Positions 8,249-16,955 of a stretch of DNA of 42,173 nucleotides are shown piece after piece (position 1 is the first letter of the stretch; the number at the start of each line of letters is the position of its first letter). The stretch spans positions 1 to 42,173 of the IMG/VR virus record IMGVR_UViG_3300032285_001050. The stretch is one strand, 5' to 3'. Source of the stretch: a virus. The notes under the pieces are model-generated. The model was not told the origin of the DNA, did no database searches, and saw nothing but the letters and a program-made list of their open reading frames with translations. The translations under genes were made by a program, and so were the position numbers.

Positions 8249-8715
8249 TGTCAGTCGTTGTAATCGGTAATTTTCTGACGTTCACCAAACATGATGGCGG
8301 CAGGAGTTACTGGCAAAATTTCTTTAACGACAGTGCCGTTAGTTTTGATGGCATTAGCTGGAACTTACTGCCTTTTGTCTACCAAGGTGCAACCAAAACC
8401 AAGAATGGCGACAATATATCCAGCCAGTTAACGCTACCCACCAACCAGCTAACGCTGGCCTGGACCCGTGATGCCGTAAACAATAGCTGGGTTGCTGAGG
8501 TGCGCACCTATCAACTCACCGATACCTATACACCGATCACGCCACCGCGAGGCCAAGAGATCTGGCTTTGCACTGGCATGAGCTACAACACGCAAGGAAC
8601 TCAGCTTGAACTCAGCAGCCCGCTTGATGCAATTGAATCCCGCGTACCAAACTTGCGGTTCACCGCCAAACAGGTTGGAGCGTTGCCGTCAACCGGTGCT
8701 ATTAGGTCCGGCTGA
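8248..8715 (+). CDS. Minor tail tip protein (lambda L-like / DUF1833-like)
   Basis: This 155-residue protein follows the tape measure (stop/start overlap TAATG). The C-terminal segment LELSSPLDAIESRVPNLRFT resembles the end of small tail-tip proteins of the DUF1833 / lambda L type, and the middle has paired aromatic strands (LTLAWTRDA, QEIWLCTGM). In lambda L sits in the tip complex and binds an iron-sulphur cluster; the cysteine pattern needed for that is not obvious here (a single Cys in WLCTGM). Family call is moderate; membership of the tail-tip module is secure from order. Confidence 0.65.
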   Translation: MSVVVIGNFLTFTKHDGGRSYWQNFFNDSAVSFDGISWNLLPFVYQGATKTKNGDNISSQLTLPTNQLTLAWTRDAVNNSWVAEVRTYQLTDTYTPITPPRGQEIWLCTGMSYNTQGTQLELSSPLDAIESRVPNLRFTAKQVGALPSTGAIRSG

Positions 8716-9079
8716 TCTGATCGGTCTGCCGTACAAGCTTGGCGCTGATCCGTTTCGACACGGTGCCACCGACTGCGTAAACCTATGCCGTGCGGTGTTG
8801 CAGTTCCAAGGCATCAACGCACCAGTGCCAACCCGTGACTGGTACAGACGACTAAGGCGTGGCGATAGTGAAGTTTTTAAGGAGCAGCTAAACTTATGGG
8901 GAAGCCCGGTGATGTACGCGTCGCCAGGTACTATTGCCCTTAGCCAGGTCGGGACCAGCTACGGGTTAGCCGCTTTTTACGATTCAGGATGGATTCATTG
9001 CAACGCCCAAACACTCCGCGTAGCATGGTCCCCAGCCGTCAATACCGTGGCGCTGTACTGCCCTGGGAAAAGCAACTGA
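8696..9079 (+). CDS. NlpC/P60-like tail-tip protein (lambda K-like)
   Basis: About 127 residues with the hallmark FRHGATDCVNLCRAVL, where Cys27 would be the nucleophile of an NlpC/P60 cysteine peptidase; such domains in tail tips open peptidoglycan at entry. The second catalytic region is weak: where the family has HVGIY this protein reads YGLAAFY, then GWIHC. Activity is therefore uncertain. The start is not clear: I chose the GTG that overlaps the L-like gene by 20 bases, with GGAG 15 bases upstream; an ATG at 8606 would add 30 residues with no family resemblance. It ends one base into the J-like start (TGATG). Confidence 0.65.
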   Translation: MLLGPADLIGLPYKLGADPFRHGATDCVNLCRAVLQFQGINAPVPTRDWYRRLRRGDSEVFKEQLNLWGSPVMYASPGTIALSQVGTSYGLAAFYDSGWIHCNAQTLRVAWSPAVNTVALYCPGKSN

Positions 9080-12000
9080 TGGATGCGCTGGGCATGAGCC
9101 CAGATGAATATGCCTGGTACGCAAGCGAAGTAGCAAATATAAAGCCAGAGCGCAGCGCAGCCTATGACGTAGTGCCAGAGGTGGTGTGCATACCGCTGGT
9201 GCCGCTAGCCATGACCATCGTGGGTGCAGGACTTAGTTACGCTGCATCCGCCATGGCGCCTAAACCTAAGATTCCAAGGCAAGACGACCCAGCCGGAACA
9301 CCGCAAAATCTTGAAGGCGAAAACATAAGCAATAACCGTAAATTTACCAATGTAGATGGCTTTACATCAGTTCAAAATGTAGCCCGGCTAGGCGAGGTAG
9401 CGCCATTGGTATTTGCCAAGCGGGAACAGATCGGTGGCAAATGGTATGGCGGTCTACGCGCCGAGACCAAACTACTGTGGAGCCAATTACTAAGCCAAGG
9501 CGATGGCCAGGAGTTGGTGGCGCTGTTTGCGCTTAATGCCATGCAAATGGCAAAGCCTGATTTTGAAGGCTTGGCAATTGGCGATACGTTGCTTAAGAAC
9601 TACCAAGAACCTAAATTGTGCATTTTTTACCGCAGCGGAGAAGTACCGCAACGGTTGAACTCAAGCACCAGGATTGGTGGGACGCTTGCGCCCCGGTCAC
9701 CTAGCGATATTATTGTTGCCGAATACGCCAATGAAGGCGTACAAGCTCTGTTTAGCAGTACCCGCACTCCATCTGGCAGCACTGAATTTGGTACATATCA
9801 GCCGGTACGTAACGGTCAAGACTGGCGGCTGCCATTTAAACGGGTAAAAGTCCGGTGGGACACTCGCAACGCAACGGCGCAGCAATATGACGCATTCGCA
9901 TTAGCAGAGGCAGAGCGGTTTAAGATTCAAAGTTATTACGGAACGTTCTGTGGCATTAACAAGATTGATGTTACTGAAGTTGGTGGTGTATACCGAAATT
10001 ATTTTGATTTGGATGGCAACGAAATTGAATATACAATTTACGCTGATACCAGTGAACCGCCACGCGGACCACAAGGAGTTGCCGATATTATAAACAAGCG
10101 CAAAACAATTGGCGAACAAGCTGATGCTGCATTTACCGTTGGAGAAACTTACTCAATTGGATCAGCCAAAGGAGTTTGCATAAGCGCTAGCACAACCGCT
10201 CCATACGATGGGACATTTTCTAAAACATACAGATTTAAAATCACATCCCGTGGCACCGTAATGCTTTTGGGATTGGGAAGCATTAACCACTACGCATCAT
10301 TTACTGGCCCTTATGGTGCATATACGACTGATCCAACAATTTCAAAAATTGCCTTTGCAAACATAGTAACCACTAGAGCTGTTAACCAAGTAGAAATAGG
10401 AATTAAGTCAATTGTGTATAAAAAATTTAACGGTATTGTAAATTTTGCAGGTATTCCAGCGGAATCAATTGCAGATGCCATTGAAGCAGGCGGCGGTAAT
10501 GTAACATATAGCACATATTCTGATTACGGCATTCGTTACTCATTCTTTTATGTTGAATATCGCAAATCTGGCTCAGATTCATGGCAAAAAGCATATGATA
10601 AACCGTTTGGTGTAAAAGGAACCACACCAGTTGCTCAATTTAATTTTATTCGCTTGGCCTTTTATCAAGGCAGCGACATGTATGAAGTGCGATTTGTGCC
10701 GCTATCAGGTGGTGAGTATATTCTAAAACACCGACAAGCACGTATTTTAGATGCCAGCAGCGGTAGCTTGCAAACATTTAGGTCACCTAATGGTAGCGTT
10801 AACATTAGCTACGCTGGGACTCCTGAGGTTACTATTGACTGGGAAGAAGCCACTAATTCTGTTATGTTTTATGGTGATAGATTGGCCATACCTGCATCTA
10901 ACGCAGCGGTTACATCTATCCAGCCAAACTCATTAGCTACTAGCAGTCCACCAGCAGAGGGCGTTTACAGCACTTCTGGCGGTGGCGGCTCAGGACTTAC
11001 TGTAAGAGTAAGACGCGAAGATTTATTTGGTGCATTGTCGGCCACTACAATTACTACTGGCTGGCGGCAACGATGGTTGCATCAAGGCGTTCAAGGCATA
11101 CCATTGCCAACAAGCGCTGGCCAAACTGCTGGCACTGTTTTAACCCTTTACAACGGTAATCGTGGCAACATAACAGTGCCAATCGAATTGTATAGTGTTG
11201 CAGTCAATGATCCAGTATATAATGCTGACATGATTGCCGCTGGCTATGGTAGTTATACATATGGATGGATTAGTGAACTACAGGTCAACGAAACCACTCT
11301 TGTTGATGGTTTTAATGGTCAGGTAGACAACGGAGATCAATTTTTTATAGATATGCCGCCCGGCTGGTCGGCTTCAGTCACTAGGGTAGGGGTGCAGCTT
11401 AACACAACTGTTACAACAATAACAAAGCTAGATATTGTAAATCCTGGCAGCAACTATACATACCGCAGCACATTTACCATAAACGGCACTAGCTTGCCAG
11501 CAATTATGATTCTCGGCCTTGAAAGCAAGGCAGCCCAGTCTGCAAATACAGCCAAGGTGTCAATATGGGATGCAGTGTCTGATGTGTATTTGTTTGGCGA
11601 AGAAGAAGGCAGTCACGAAAATAGTCCTGAACACCAAATTGTATACGTAAATGAACAACGCAAAAATTCAACTGCACCGCTATATAACAGCCTTGCAATT
11701 GCTGGGATGCAACTCCGCAGCGGCAAAGACTGGAGCAGTTTTAATAACTTTAGCTATTACGCCAAATCTGGGCGGGTTATTCCTTTGATGGTGGATAGCA
11801 GCGGTAATAGCGTCAACTCACCAACAGATCTAAGTGTCACAGGTGCCAGCCATTTATTCCCTGAGATCTTGCGTAACTTGCTGCGCTCTACCGTCTATGG
11901 CTCTGGCGCATTGGTACCTGAGGCCATGATCGACTGGGATGGTTTCCGCGCCGCAGCTAGGGCCTGTCAGGCTAATGGTTGGTTTTTTGATGGCGTAATT

Positions 12001-12873
12001 TCAAGTCAAACCAACGTGCGCGAATGGGCTTATCAACATGCGCCATACTTTATGCTGGATTTTGTGATTAAAGGCGGCAAAATTTCGCTTGCGCCTACCT
12101 ACCCAATTGATCCTAGTTCCAGCAGCGGGTACGGCATTGATTACGCCCGCCAGCCCAAGATCAGCGCGTTGTTCACAGACGGCAACATCATCGAGGATAG
12201 CCTGCAGGTTAACTGGTACTCAACTGAGCAACGACTGGCGCCGCAGGTGGTGGTGACATACAGGCAGGAGATTGAAAATGGCTTTGCCGAAACCCGGAAC
12301 ATACTGGTGCGCCTGGTTACTTCAAGCGAAGCCGCACCAACGGAAGCCGTTGATTTCACTGGCTTCTGCACCAATATCGAACATGCCAAAACCTACGCAA
12401 AGCTGCTTATTCAAGTGCGAGCCAATACGACCCATACCGTCCAGTTTAAAACGTTGCCCGAGGCTGTCTCCCTTGAGCCTGGCGCGTATTTCAAGCTTTC
12501 CAGCACTGCTAGGCACGTAGCATCATTCCAAAATGGCCACGTGTTAAACGATGGCAAGGTGGTGACCACCACCAGCCTCGACAGCCAAACAGCAACCGTG
12601 TACTGGTGGCGATCTGGCATGGCGGCTGTTGAATCAGCATCAATGACCGTTGATAGCAGCGGCATCGCAACCGATCCTAAATTTAGAGGCGCAGTGTTTA
12701 CTGTTTATGATCCAGCCGATCAGTACCCGCGTGTCTATAAGGTCGAATCCATCGCGTATGATGAAGATGGTCTATTGGATATTGGCGCTAGCCATGTCGG
12801 CACAAATGCCAATGGCGCCATATCTTACCTAGACTTGGACGACAATAAGTTCGTGATCGAGGTGCAGTCATGA
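9079..12873 (+). CDS. Tail tip attachment protein J-like (central fibre, host specificity)
   Basis: This 1264-residue protein is the largest in the window. The N-terminal part has a hydrophobic segment (LVPLAMTIVGAGLSYAA) as in I/J proteins, then FALNAMQMAKPDFEGLAIGD typical of the J entry domain. The C-terminal third has the J-like run AKTYAKLLIQVRANTTH and LEPGAYFKLSS. It forms the tail tip and probably binds the host surface. I use the ATG overlapping the upstream stop (TGATG) because this genome uses that junction often; an in-frame ATG 90 bases upstream is possible. The centre (about 9,950-11,650) is clearly AT-richer than the ends, suggesting an exchanged or fast-evolving part. Confidence 0.8.
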   Translation: MDALGMSPDEYAWYASEVANIKPERSAAYDVVPEVVCIPLVPLAMTIVGAGLSYAASAMAPKPKIPRQDDPAGTPQNLEGENISNNRKFTNVDGFTSVQNVARLGEVAPLVFAKREQIGGKWYGGLRAETKLLWSQLLSQGDGQELVALFALNAMQMAKPDFEGLAIGDTLLKNYQEPKLCIFYRSGEVPQRLNSSTRIGGTLAPRSPSDIIVAEYANEGVQALFSSTRTPSGSTEFGTYQPVRNGQDWRLPFKRVKVRWDTRNATAQQYDAFALAEAERFKIQSYYGTFCGINKIDVTEVGGVYRNYFDLDGNEIEYTIYADTSEPPRGPQGVADIINKRKTIGEQADAAFTVGETYSIGSAKGVCISASTTAPYDGTFSKTYRFKITSRGTVMLLGLGSINHYASFTGPYGAYTTDPTISKIAFANIVTTRAVNQVEIGIKSIVYKKFNGIVNFAGIPAESIADAIEAGGGNVTYSTYSDYGIRYSFFYVEYRKSGSDSWQKAYDKPFGVKGTTPVAQFNFIRLAFYQGSDMYEVRFVPLSGGEYILKHRQARILDASSGSLQTFRSPNGSVNISYAGTPEVTIDWEEATNSVMFYGDRLAIPASNAAVTSIQPNSLATSSPPAEGVYSTSGGGGSGLTVRVRREDLFGALSATTITTGWRQRWLHQGVQGIPLPTSAGQTAGTVLTLYNGNRGNITVPIELYSVAVNDPVYNADMIAAGYGSYTYGWISELQVNETTLVDGFNGQVDNGDQFFIDMPPGWSASVTRVGVQLNTTVTTITKLDIVNPGSNYTYRSTFTINGTSLPAIMILGLESKAAQSANTAKVSIWDAVSDVYLFGEEEGSHENSPEHQIVYVNEQRKNSTAPLYNSLAIAGMQLRSGKDWSSFNNFSYYAKSGRVIPLMVDSSGNSVNSPTDLSVTGASHLFPEILRNLLRSTVYGSGALVPEAMIDWDGFRAAARACQANGWFFDGVISSQTNVREWAYQHAPYFMLDFVIKGGKISLAPTYPIDPSSSSGYGIDYARQPKISALFTDGNIIEDSLQVNWYSTEQRLAPQVVVTYRQEIENGFAETRNILVRLVTSSEAAPTEAVDFTGFCTNIEHAKTYAKLLIQVRANTTHTVQFKTLPEAVSLEPGAYFKLSSTARHVASFQNGHVLNDGKVVTTTSLDSQTATVYWWRSGMAAVESASMTVDSSGIATDPKFRGAVFTVYDPADQYPRVYKVESIAYDEDGLLDIGASHVGTNANGAISYLDLDDNKFVIEVQS

Positions 12874-13295
12874 GTCCGCAGGGGCCCGATTTCCCCAGTT
12901 ACGTGCCGAGTAGTCGGTCACTGGCGATGGGCGATTTCCCCAGCAAGACTTTTACTTCGCAATCTGGCATTCAATCCACGGTCCAATACGGAAGCCGCCG
13001 CACCAATCAGACGATTGATCTAGCGTACAACAACACCACCGAAGCCATTGCCGCTGCCATTTACGATCATTACGTGGCATGTCGCGGCACCATTTATACG
13101 TTTGGTCTGACAGAGCCCGCCAAATCTGGCAATCCTACGTTCCACCTAGGGGATAGCAGCGCAAGTACATCAAACCGCTATAGCGCCGCACCGTTTGGCA
13201 TGAAGTACAAATACGCCGAAGCGCCACAGTTCAGCAGTATTAAGCCTGGCCGCATGTCAGTTACGGTAAAATTAGTTGGGGTGCTTGACTCATGA
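12870..13295 (+). CDS. Tail tip-associated protein of unknown family
   Basis: This 141-residue protein follows the J-like gene with an ATGA overlap. It starts with a Pro/Ser-rich stretch (GPDFPSYVPSSRSLAM) and has a beta-rich body with TNQTIDLAYNNTTEAIAAAI and a C-terminal strand SVTVKLVGVLDS. I do not recognise a family. The overlap on both sides and beta-rich make-up point to a tail-tip or fibre-base component. Confidence 0.6.
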   Translation: MSPQGPDFPSYVPSSRSLAMGDFPSKTFTSQSGIQSTVQYGSRRTNQTIDLAYNNTTEAIAAAIYDHYVACRGTIYTFGLTEPAKSGNPTFHLGDSSASTSNRYSAAPFGMKYKYAEAPQFSSIKPGRMSVTVKLVGVLDS

Positions 13296-13687
13296 CCTAT
13301 TACAGCGGCAAAAACGGCACCCTGACCTATAACGGCAGCAGCGTTGCCAAGGTCAGCAACTGGAGTTTCTCCAGCAGCGTTGACACACTAGAGACCACAG
13401 CAATCAGCGAGTCCGAGCGTTCTTACGTGCCAGGATTGCGGCAGGCCACTGGATCAGCCACCATTTTTTACTATGACGATGCCCCCAAACCGCTGCTGGA
13501 GCGGATCATCGGCACCAGCGCCGTTAGTGAATCTGACATTTTATCACTCAAGCTTGGCTGGGGCAGCAAATACGTACAAGGCAATGTGATCATCACCAGC
13601 GGCGAGCTTAACTGCGCAGTTGGTGAGGTAATGCAAGCCACAGTCCAGTTTCAGTTCACCGGGGCAGCCACTGGGGTGAGCTTGTAA
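13292..13687 (+). CDS. Tail-tube-like protein (second copy type)
   Basis: This 131-residue protein carries a tube-fold pattern: NWSFSSSVDTLETTAI, then GSATIFYYDD, then a helix KPLLERIIG, and a C-terminal strand MQATVQFQFTG. The order strand, ETT/DVTT motif, G-x-A-x segment, helix is shared with the major tail tube protein and with the next gene. It is too short and wrongly placed to be the main tube. It may form a ring or extension near the tip. It overlaps both neighbours by 1-4 bases. Confidence 0.65.
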   Translation: MTYYSGKNGTLTYNGSSVAKVSNWSFSSSVDTLETTAISESERSYVPGLRQATGSATIFYYDDAPKPLLERIIGTSAVSESDILSLKLGWGSKYVQGNVIITSGELNCAVGEVMQATVQFQFTGAATGVSL

Positions 13688-14583
13688 TGGCGGTTTACCT
13701 GGGCAATGCCGGTCACGTTGAGCTGGTGCGTAGTGGTATTGCCAATGCCCTGCAGGGCAACGTGGTGAACGCTTACGTTAATACATCCAAAGGCACTTTT
13801 AGCTTTGATTTTCAAGTTGGCACTTTGCTGACTGGGGACTTTGTTGAATTTCGTACTACAGACGGCACAGACCTTAGCTTTGTCGCCGCCAGTGGCTGGG
13901 ATGATGCCGCCCAGCACGCCTTTGGCAATTGGTACATCAATGTCGATCAGGTAGGCAGCATCAGGCTGTATCGCACCTTTACCGATGCGGTAGCTGGTGA
14001 ATCCACAGGCCGCGTGTCGCTAGCCACGATTTCGCGCACCATCCCGATCAGTTGCTCAGTGGCCAATACGGTGCCCAGAACACTAGGGCAGGTGGTGAGC
14101 TATGAGCTAACAACTGACCGCGAAACCGTTGACACCTCTAGCCTTGGCGACGAATTTCGCAACCAGTACAGCACCATGATCACTGGCAGCGGCCAGTTTG
14201 ATTGCCTGTTTGATTACCGCTACGCCAGCAGCTCACGGTATCCGGAATCAGCAGAACTGCCGATATACCTGCATAATTTGCTGCTGCGGCAGCAGTTTGG
14301 CGCCGAATTTACGGCAAAGCTCTACATCATAGGCAGTGGCTATGGCCAAGGATCAGATGCCAGCAACGATTCGGTCTGGCATGAGATTACCGGTATTGTG
14401 ACCCAAGCCGGGATCAGTTGCGATAGCAATGACGTAATGCGCTCCACCATTCGGTTTGTCACCACTGGCGAGATCAAGTTGAGAGTTGCCACGGTAACGC
14501 CCAGTTATCTACTGCAGGAGTCCGGCAGTAGAATCAAACTACAGGACAGCAGTGGATTCTTGATCCTGGAGGATAGCGACTGA
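13687..14583 (+). CDS. Tail-tube-like protein (third copy type)
   Basis: This 298-residue protein has an N-terminal beta domain (to about 125), then the tube-like core VVSYELTTDRETVDTSSL followed by GSGQFDCLFDY and a helix LPIYLHNLLLRQQFG. The last 25 residues (LLQESGSRIKLQDSSG and after) form a small repetitive strand motif not present in the other two. Its stop overlaps the fibre start (TGATG). Placement between tip and fibres suggests a structural ring that fibres attach to; this is inference. Confidence 0.6.
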   Translation: MAVYLGNAGHVELVRSGIANALQGNVVNAYVNTSKGTFSFDFQVGTLLTGDFVEFRTTDGTDLSFVAASGWDDAAQHAFGNWYINVDQVGSIRLYRTFTDAVAGESTGRVSLATISRTIPISCSVANTVPRTLGQVVSYELTTDRETVDTSSLGDEFRNQYSTMITGSGQFDCLFDYRYASSSRYPESAELPIYLHNLLLRQQFGAEFTAKLYIIGSGYGQGSDASNDSVWHEITGIVTQAGISCDSNDVMRSTIRFVTTGEIKLRVATVTPSYLLQESGSRIKLQDSSGFLILEDSD

Positions 14584-16955
14584 TGGCAGACCTCAAGATC
14601 ACAGAACTCCCCGTATTAGCTGGGGCGGATCTAGCAGCGACCGACCCGCTGGCCGTAGCAAGCCTTGCTGCCAGCGAAACCAAAAAGATTACCGCCAAAG
14701 CGTTCACGCAAAAAGCGGTCACACTGATTGACGACGCCTCGATCCCTGTCGCCAAGGTTAATCTGAGCGGCATCAGCGGCACCAACCTTACGGATGGCAC
14801 GGTAACTGCCACCAAGCTCAACACCAGCACGATCCCCGCCACCGGCGGCCTAGCTGTATCCAGCGGCAACCTAGGTCTGGTCGCGCCAACCAGCCCCATT
14901 GTTCGCAATGCTGGCACTGGTTCACTAGAACACGCTGTCAGTGGTGCGACTGCAGGCACCTATACCAAGGTGACAGTAGATGCCAAGGGGCACGTCACCG
15001 CTGGCACTACGCTTGCTGCTGCTGACATTCCACTGGCCACTTCGTCAGTTGTTGGTGGTGTATCCGTTGGCACTGGCCTATCCGTTACCGGCGGTGGCGT
15101 ACTTAACCACAGCAACTCAGTTGCCGCTGGCACCACCAGCGGCATTACCCGCGATGCGCAGGGCCACATCACCGGCGCCGTGGCTTTGGTATCGGCTGAT
15201 CTACCGCTTGCCTCTGCTGGCGTACCAGGTGCTGTTAGCCCAGGCACCGGCACCTCGGTCAGTGGCGCTGGTGCGCTATCAGTTACGGCTGCCACCTCTA
15301 GCGTCCTAGGCGGTGTGATCGTCGGCGGTGATTTTGCCGTTAGCACCGGCACCATTTCGCTGGCAACACAGGCAGGCCTTACCGCTGGTACATATCCCAA
15401 ACTTACAGTAACCACTAAAGGTATTGTTACTGCTGGTACATCATTAGTAGCATCTGATATTCCAAATCTTGATACAAGTAAAATAACAACCGGAACATTA
15501 AGCGTAAGCTTGCTTGGCACTAACTCAATTACTGGGCCTAAACTAGCTAATTACTCCACCATTCAATTCGGCGGCGCAGGTAGCACCAGTGGCGTGGTTA
15601 CATTCCCAACGCCAGATTTTACGGGCCAAGGATTCTTTGATAGCACCAATCAGGATTACTATATTTACGATGGCAACACTTGGCAACCGTTGACAGTTAT
15701 CAGCGGGAACCTTGTTTATGCTGGTACGTATAATGCATCAACCAACAGAGTTGCATCTGTAACGACTGCAGGCACAGCGGGCGGCCTAGTTGTCGGCAGT
15801 GCGTTGCCTGCTGGATCGGCAACTCTAAATCAGTATTACGTTGTTGTATCCGAATCAGGTAACGGCGTTTCGCCAGCGCCGGTGGTAGCGCTTGCGCCGC
15901 CGGACATGATCATTTGTAACGGCGCAACCTGGGATCTGGTTGACGTTTCAAATGCTATTGCAGGTCAAACCGCCACAAATATCTCCTTTACACCTTATGG
16001 CAACCTTGCTGCTACCAACGTTCAAACAGCGCTTCAAGAACTAGACGATGAAAAGATCGCCAAGACTGGTGGAGTTGTAACTGGTGAGTTACTGATCGGC
16101 ACTGCTGGCACATTTGGGTTTGAGGGCAGCACCGCCAACGCATACGAAACATACCTATCTGCGGTTGACCCAACGGCTGATCGCGCCATCGTATTCCCTG
16201 ATCAGTCGGGCAACGTAATCGTCAGCGGCAATGCTTCCATCGTTAATGCCGACATCAATGCCAGCGCTGGGATTGTAGACACCAAGCTGGCCACCATTGC
16301 TACTGCTGGCAAGGTAAGCAACAGCGCCACTACTGCGGCAAGCGCAAATACGGCAAGCGCTATTGTGGCCCGTGATTCATCGGGTAATTTCAGCGCTGGC
16401 ACGATCACCGCAGCCCTGACTGGCACTGCCAGCAGCGCCACGGCATTGGCTACAGCTCGCACCATTCAGGGCGTTAGCTTTGATGGCACCGCAAACATTA
16501 CAGTCGCCACCGCTGGCAGTGGCATCAGCGTTACCGGCACTGCAATTGCAAATACCGGTGTTTTAAGCGTTAACGGCAATGCAGGCGCCATCACAAACAT
16601 TGCGGCAACCAATGCCGTTCAGTCATTCACCGTTGCTCAGCGTGGGACAATTACAGCGCTGACCGATGGCGCCACTATTACGCCGGATTTTGCAGCAGCC
16701 AATAATTTCTCAGTGACCCTTGGGGGCAGCCGCACACTTGCCAACCCAACAAACCTAACGGCTGGGCAAAGCGGAACAATCGTAATCACGCAGGACGGCA
16801 CTGGGTCGCGCACACTTGCGTACGGTGGATACTTCAAATTTGCGGGTGGTACGGCACCAACGCTTACCACCACAGCCGCTGCAGTTGATGTGATCGCATA
16901 TTATGTTGAATCCTCTACCCGTATCACCGCCCGCATCCTCAACGACGTCAAATGA
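14583..16955 (+). CDS. Repetitive tail fibre protein
   Basis: This 790-residue protein is rich in Thr, Ala, Gly and Ser with few charges. The first half holds at least three degenerate repeats of about 60 residues, each built as G-T-Y/S, K-x-T, then K/Q-G-H/I-V/I-T-A-G and (A/V)-A/S-D-I/L-P, for example VDAKGHVTAGTTLAAADIP. Such repeats form trimeric beta-helical shafts in phage fibres. The second half has a fibre pattern with LQELDDEKIAKTGG, commonly seen in fibre shafts, and a C-terminal beta region. It binds the host or links to the adhesin encoded next. Confidence 0.75.
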   Translation: MADLKITELPVLAGADLAATDPLAVASLAASETKKITAKAFTQKAVTLIDDASIPVAKVNLSGISGTNLTDGTVTATKLNTSTIPATGGLAVSSGNLGLVAPTSPIVRNAGTGSLEHAVSGATAGTYTKVTVDAKGHVTAGTTLAAADIPLATSSVVGGVSVGTGLSVTGGGVLNHSNSVAAGTTSGITRDAQGHITGAVALVSADLPLASAGVPGAVSPGTGTSVSGAGALSVTAATSSVLGGVIVGGDFAVSTGTISLATQAGLTAGTYPKLTVTTKGIVTAGTSLVASDIPNLDTSKITTGTLSVSLLGTNSITGPKLANYSTIQFGGAGSTSGVVTFPTPDFTGQGFFDSTNQDYYIYDGNTWQPLTVISGNLVYAGTYNASTNRVASVTTAGTAGGLVVGSALPAGSATLNQYYVVVSESGNGVSPAPVVALAPPDMIICNGATWDLVDVSNAIAGQTATNISFTPYGNLAATNVQTALQELDDEKIAKTGGVVTGELLIGTAGTFGFEGSTANAYETYLSAVDPTADRAIVFPDQSGNVIVSGNASIVNADINASAGIVDTKLATIATAGKVSNSATTAASANTASAIVARDSSGNFSAGTITAALTGTASSATALATARTIQGVSFDGTANITVATAGSGISVTGTAIANTGVLSVNGNAGAITNIAATNAVQSFTVAQRGTITALTDGATITPDFAAANNFSVTLGGSRTLANPTNLTAGQSGTIVITQDGTGSRTLAYGGYFKFAGGTAPTLTTTAAAVDVIAYYVESSTRITARILNDVK

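Noticed and set aside
8989-9079. Upstream start for the tip attachment protein
   Set aside because: The added 30 residues have no tip-protein resemblance and would overlap the NlpC-like gene by 91 bases; the TGATG start is used repeatedly in this genome.
14960-15520. Long minus-strand frame opposite the fibre repeats
   Set aside because: A shadow of Thr/Ala/Gly-rich repetitive coding; composition is Val/Pro/Thr-biased and has no start context.
15684-15720. TTGACA with a TGTTTA-like box in the fibre gene
   Set aside because: Inside coding sequence, poor -10, no gene start nearby.
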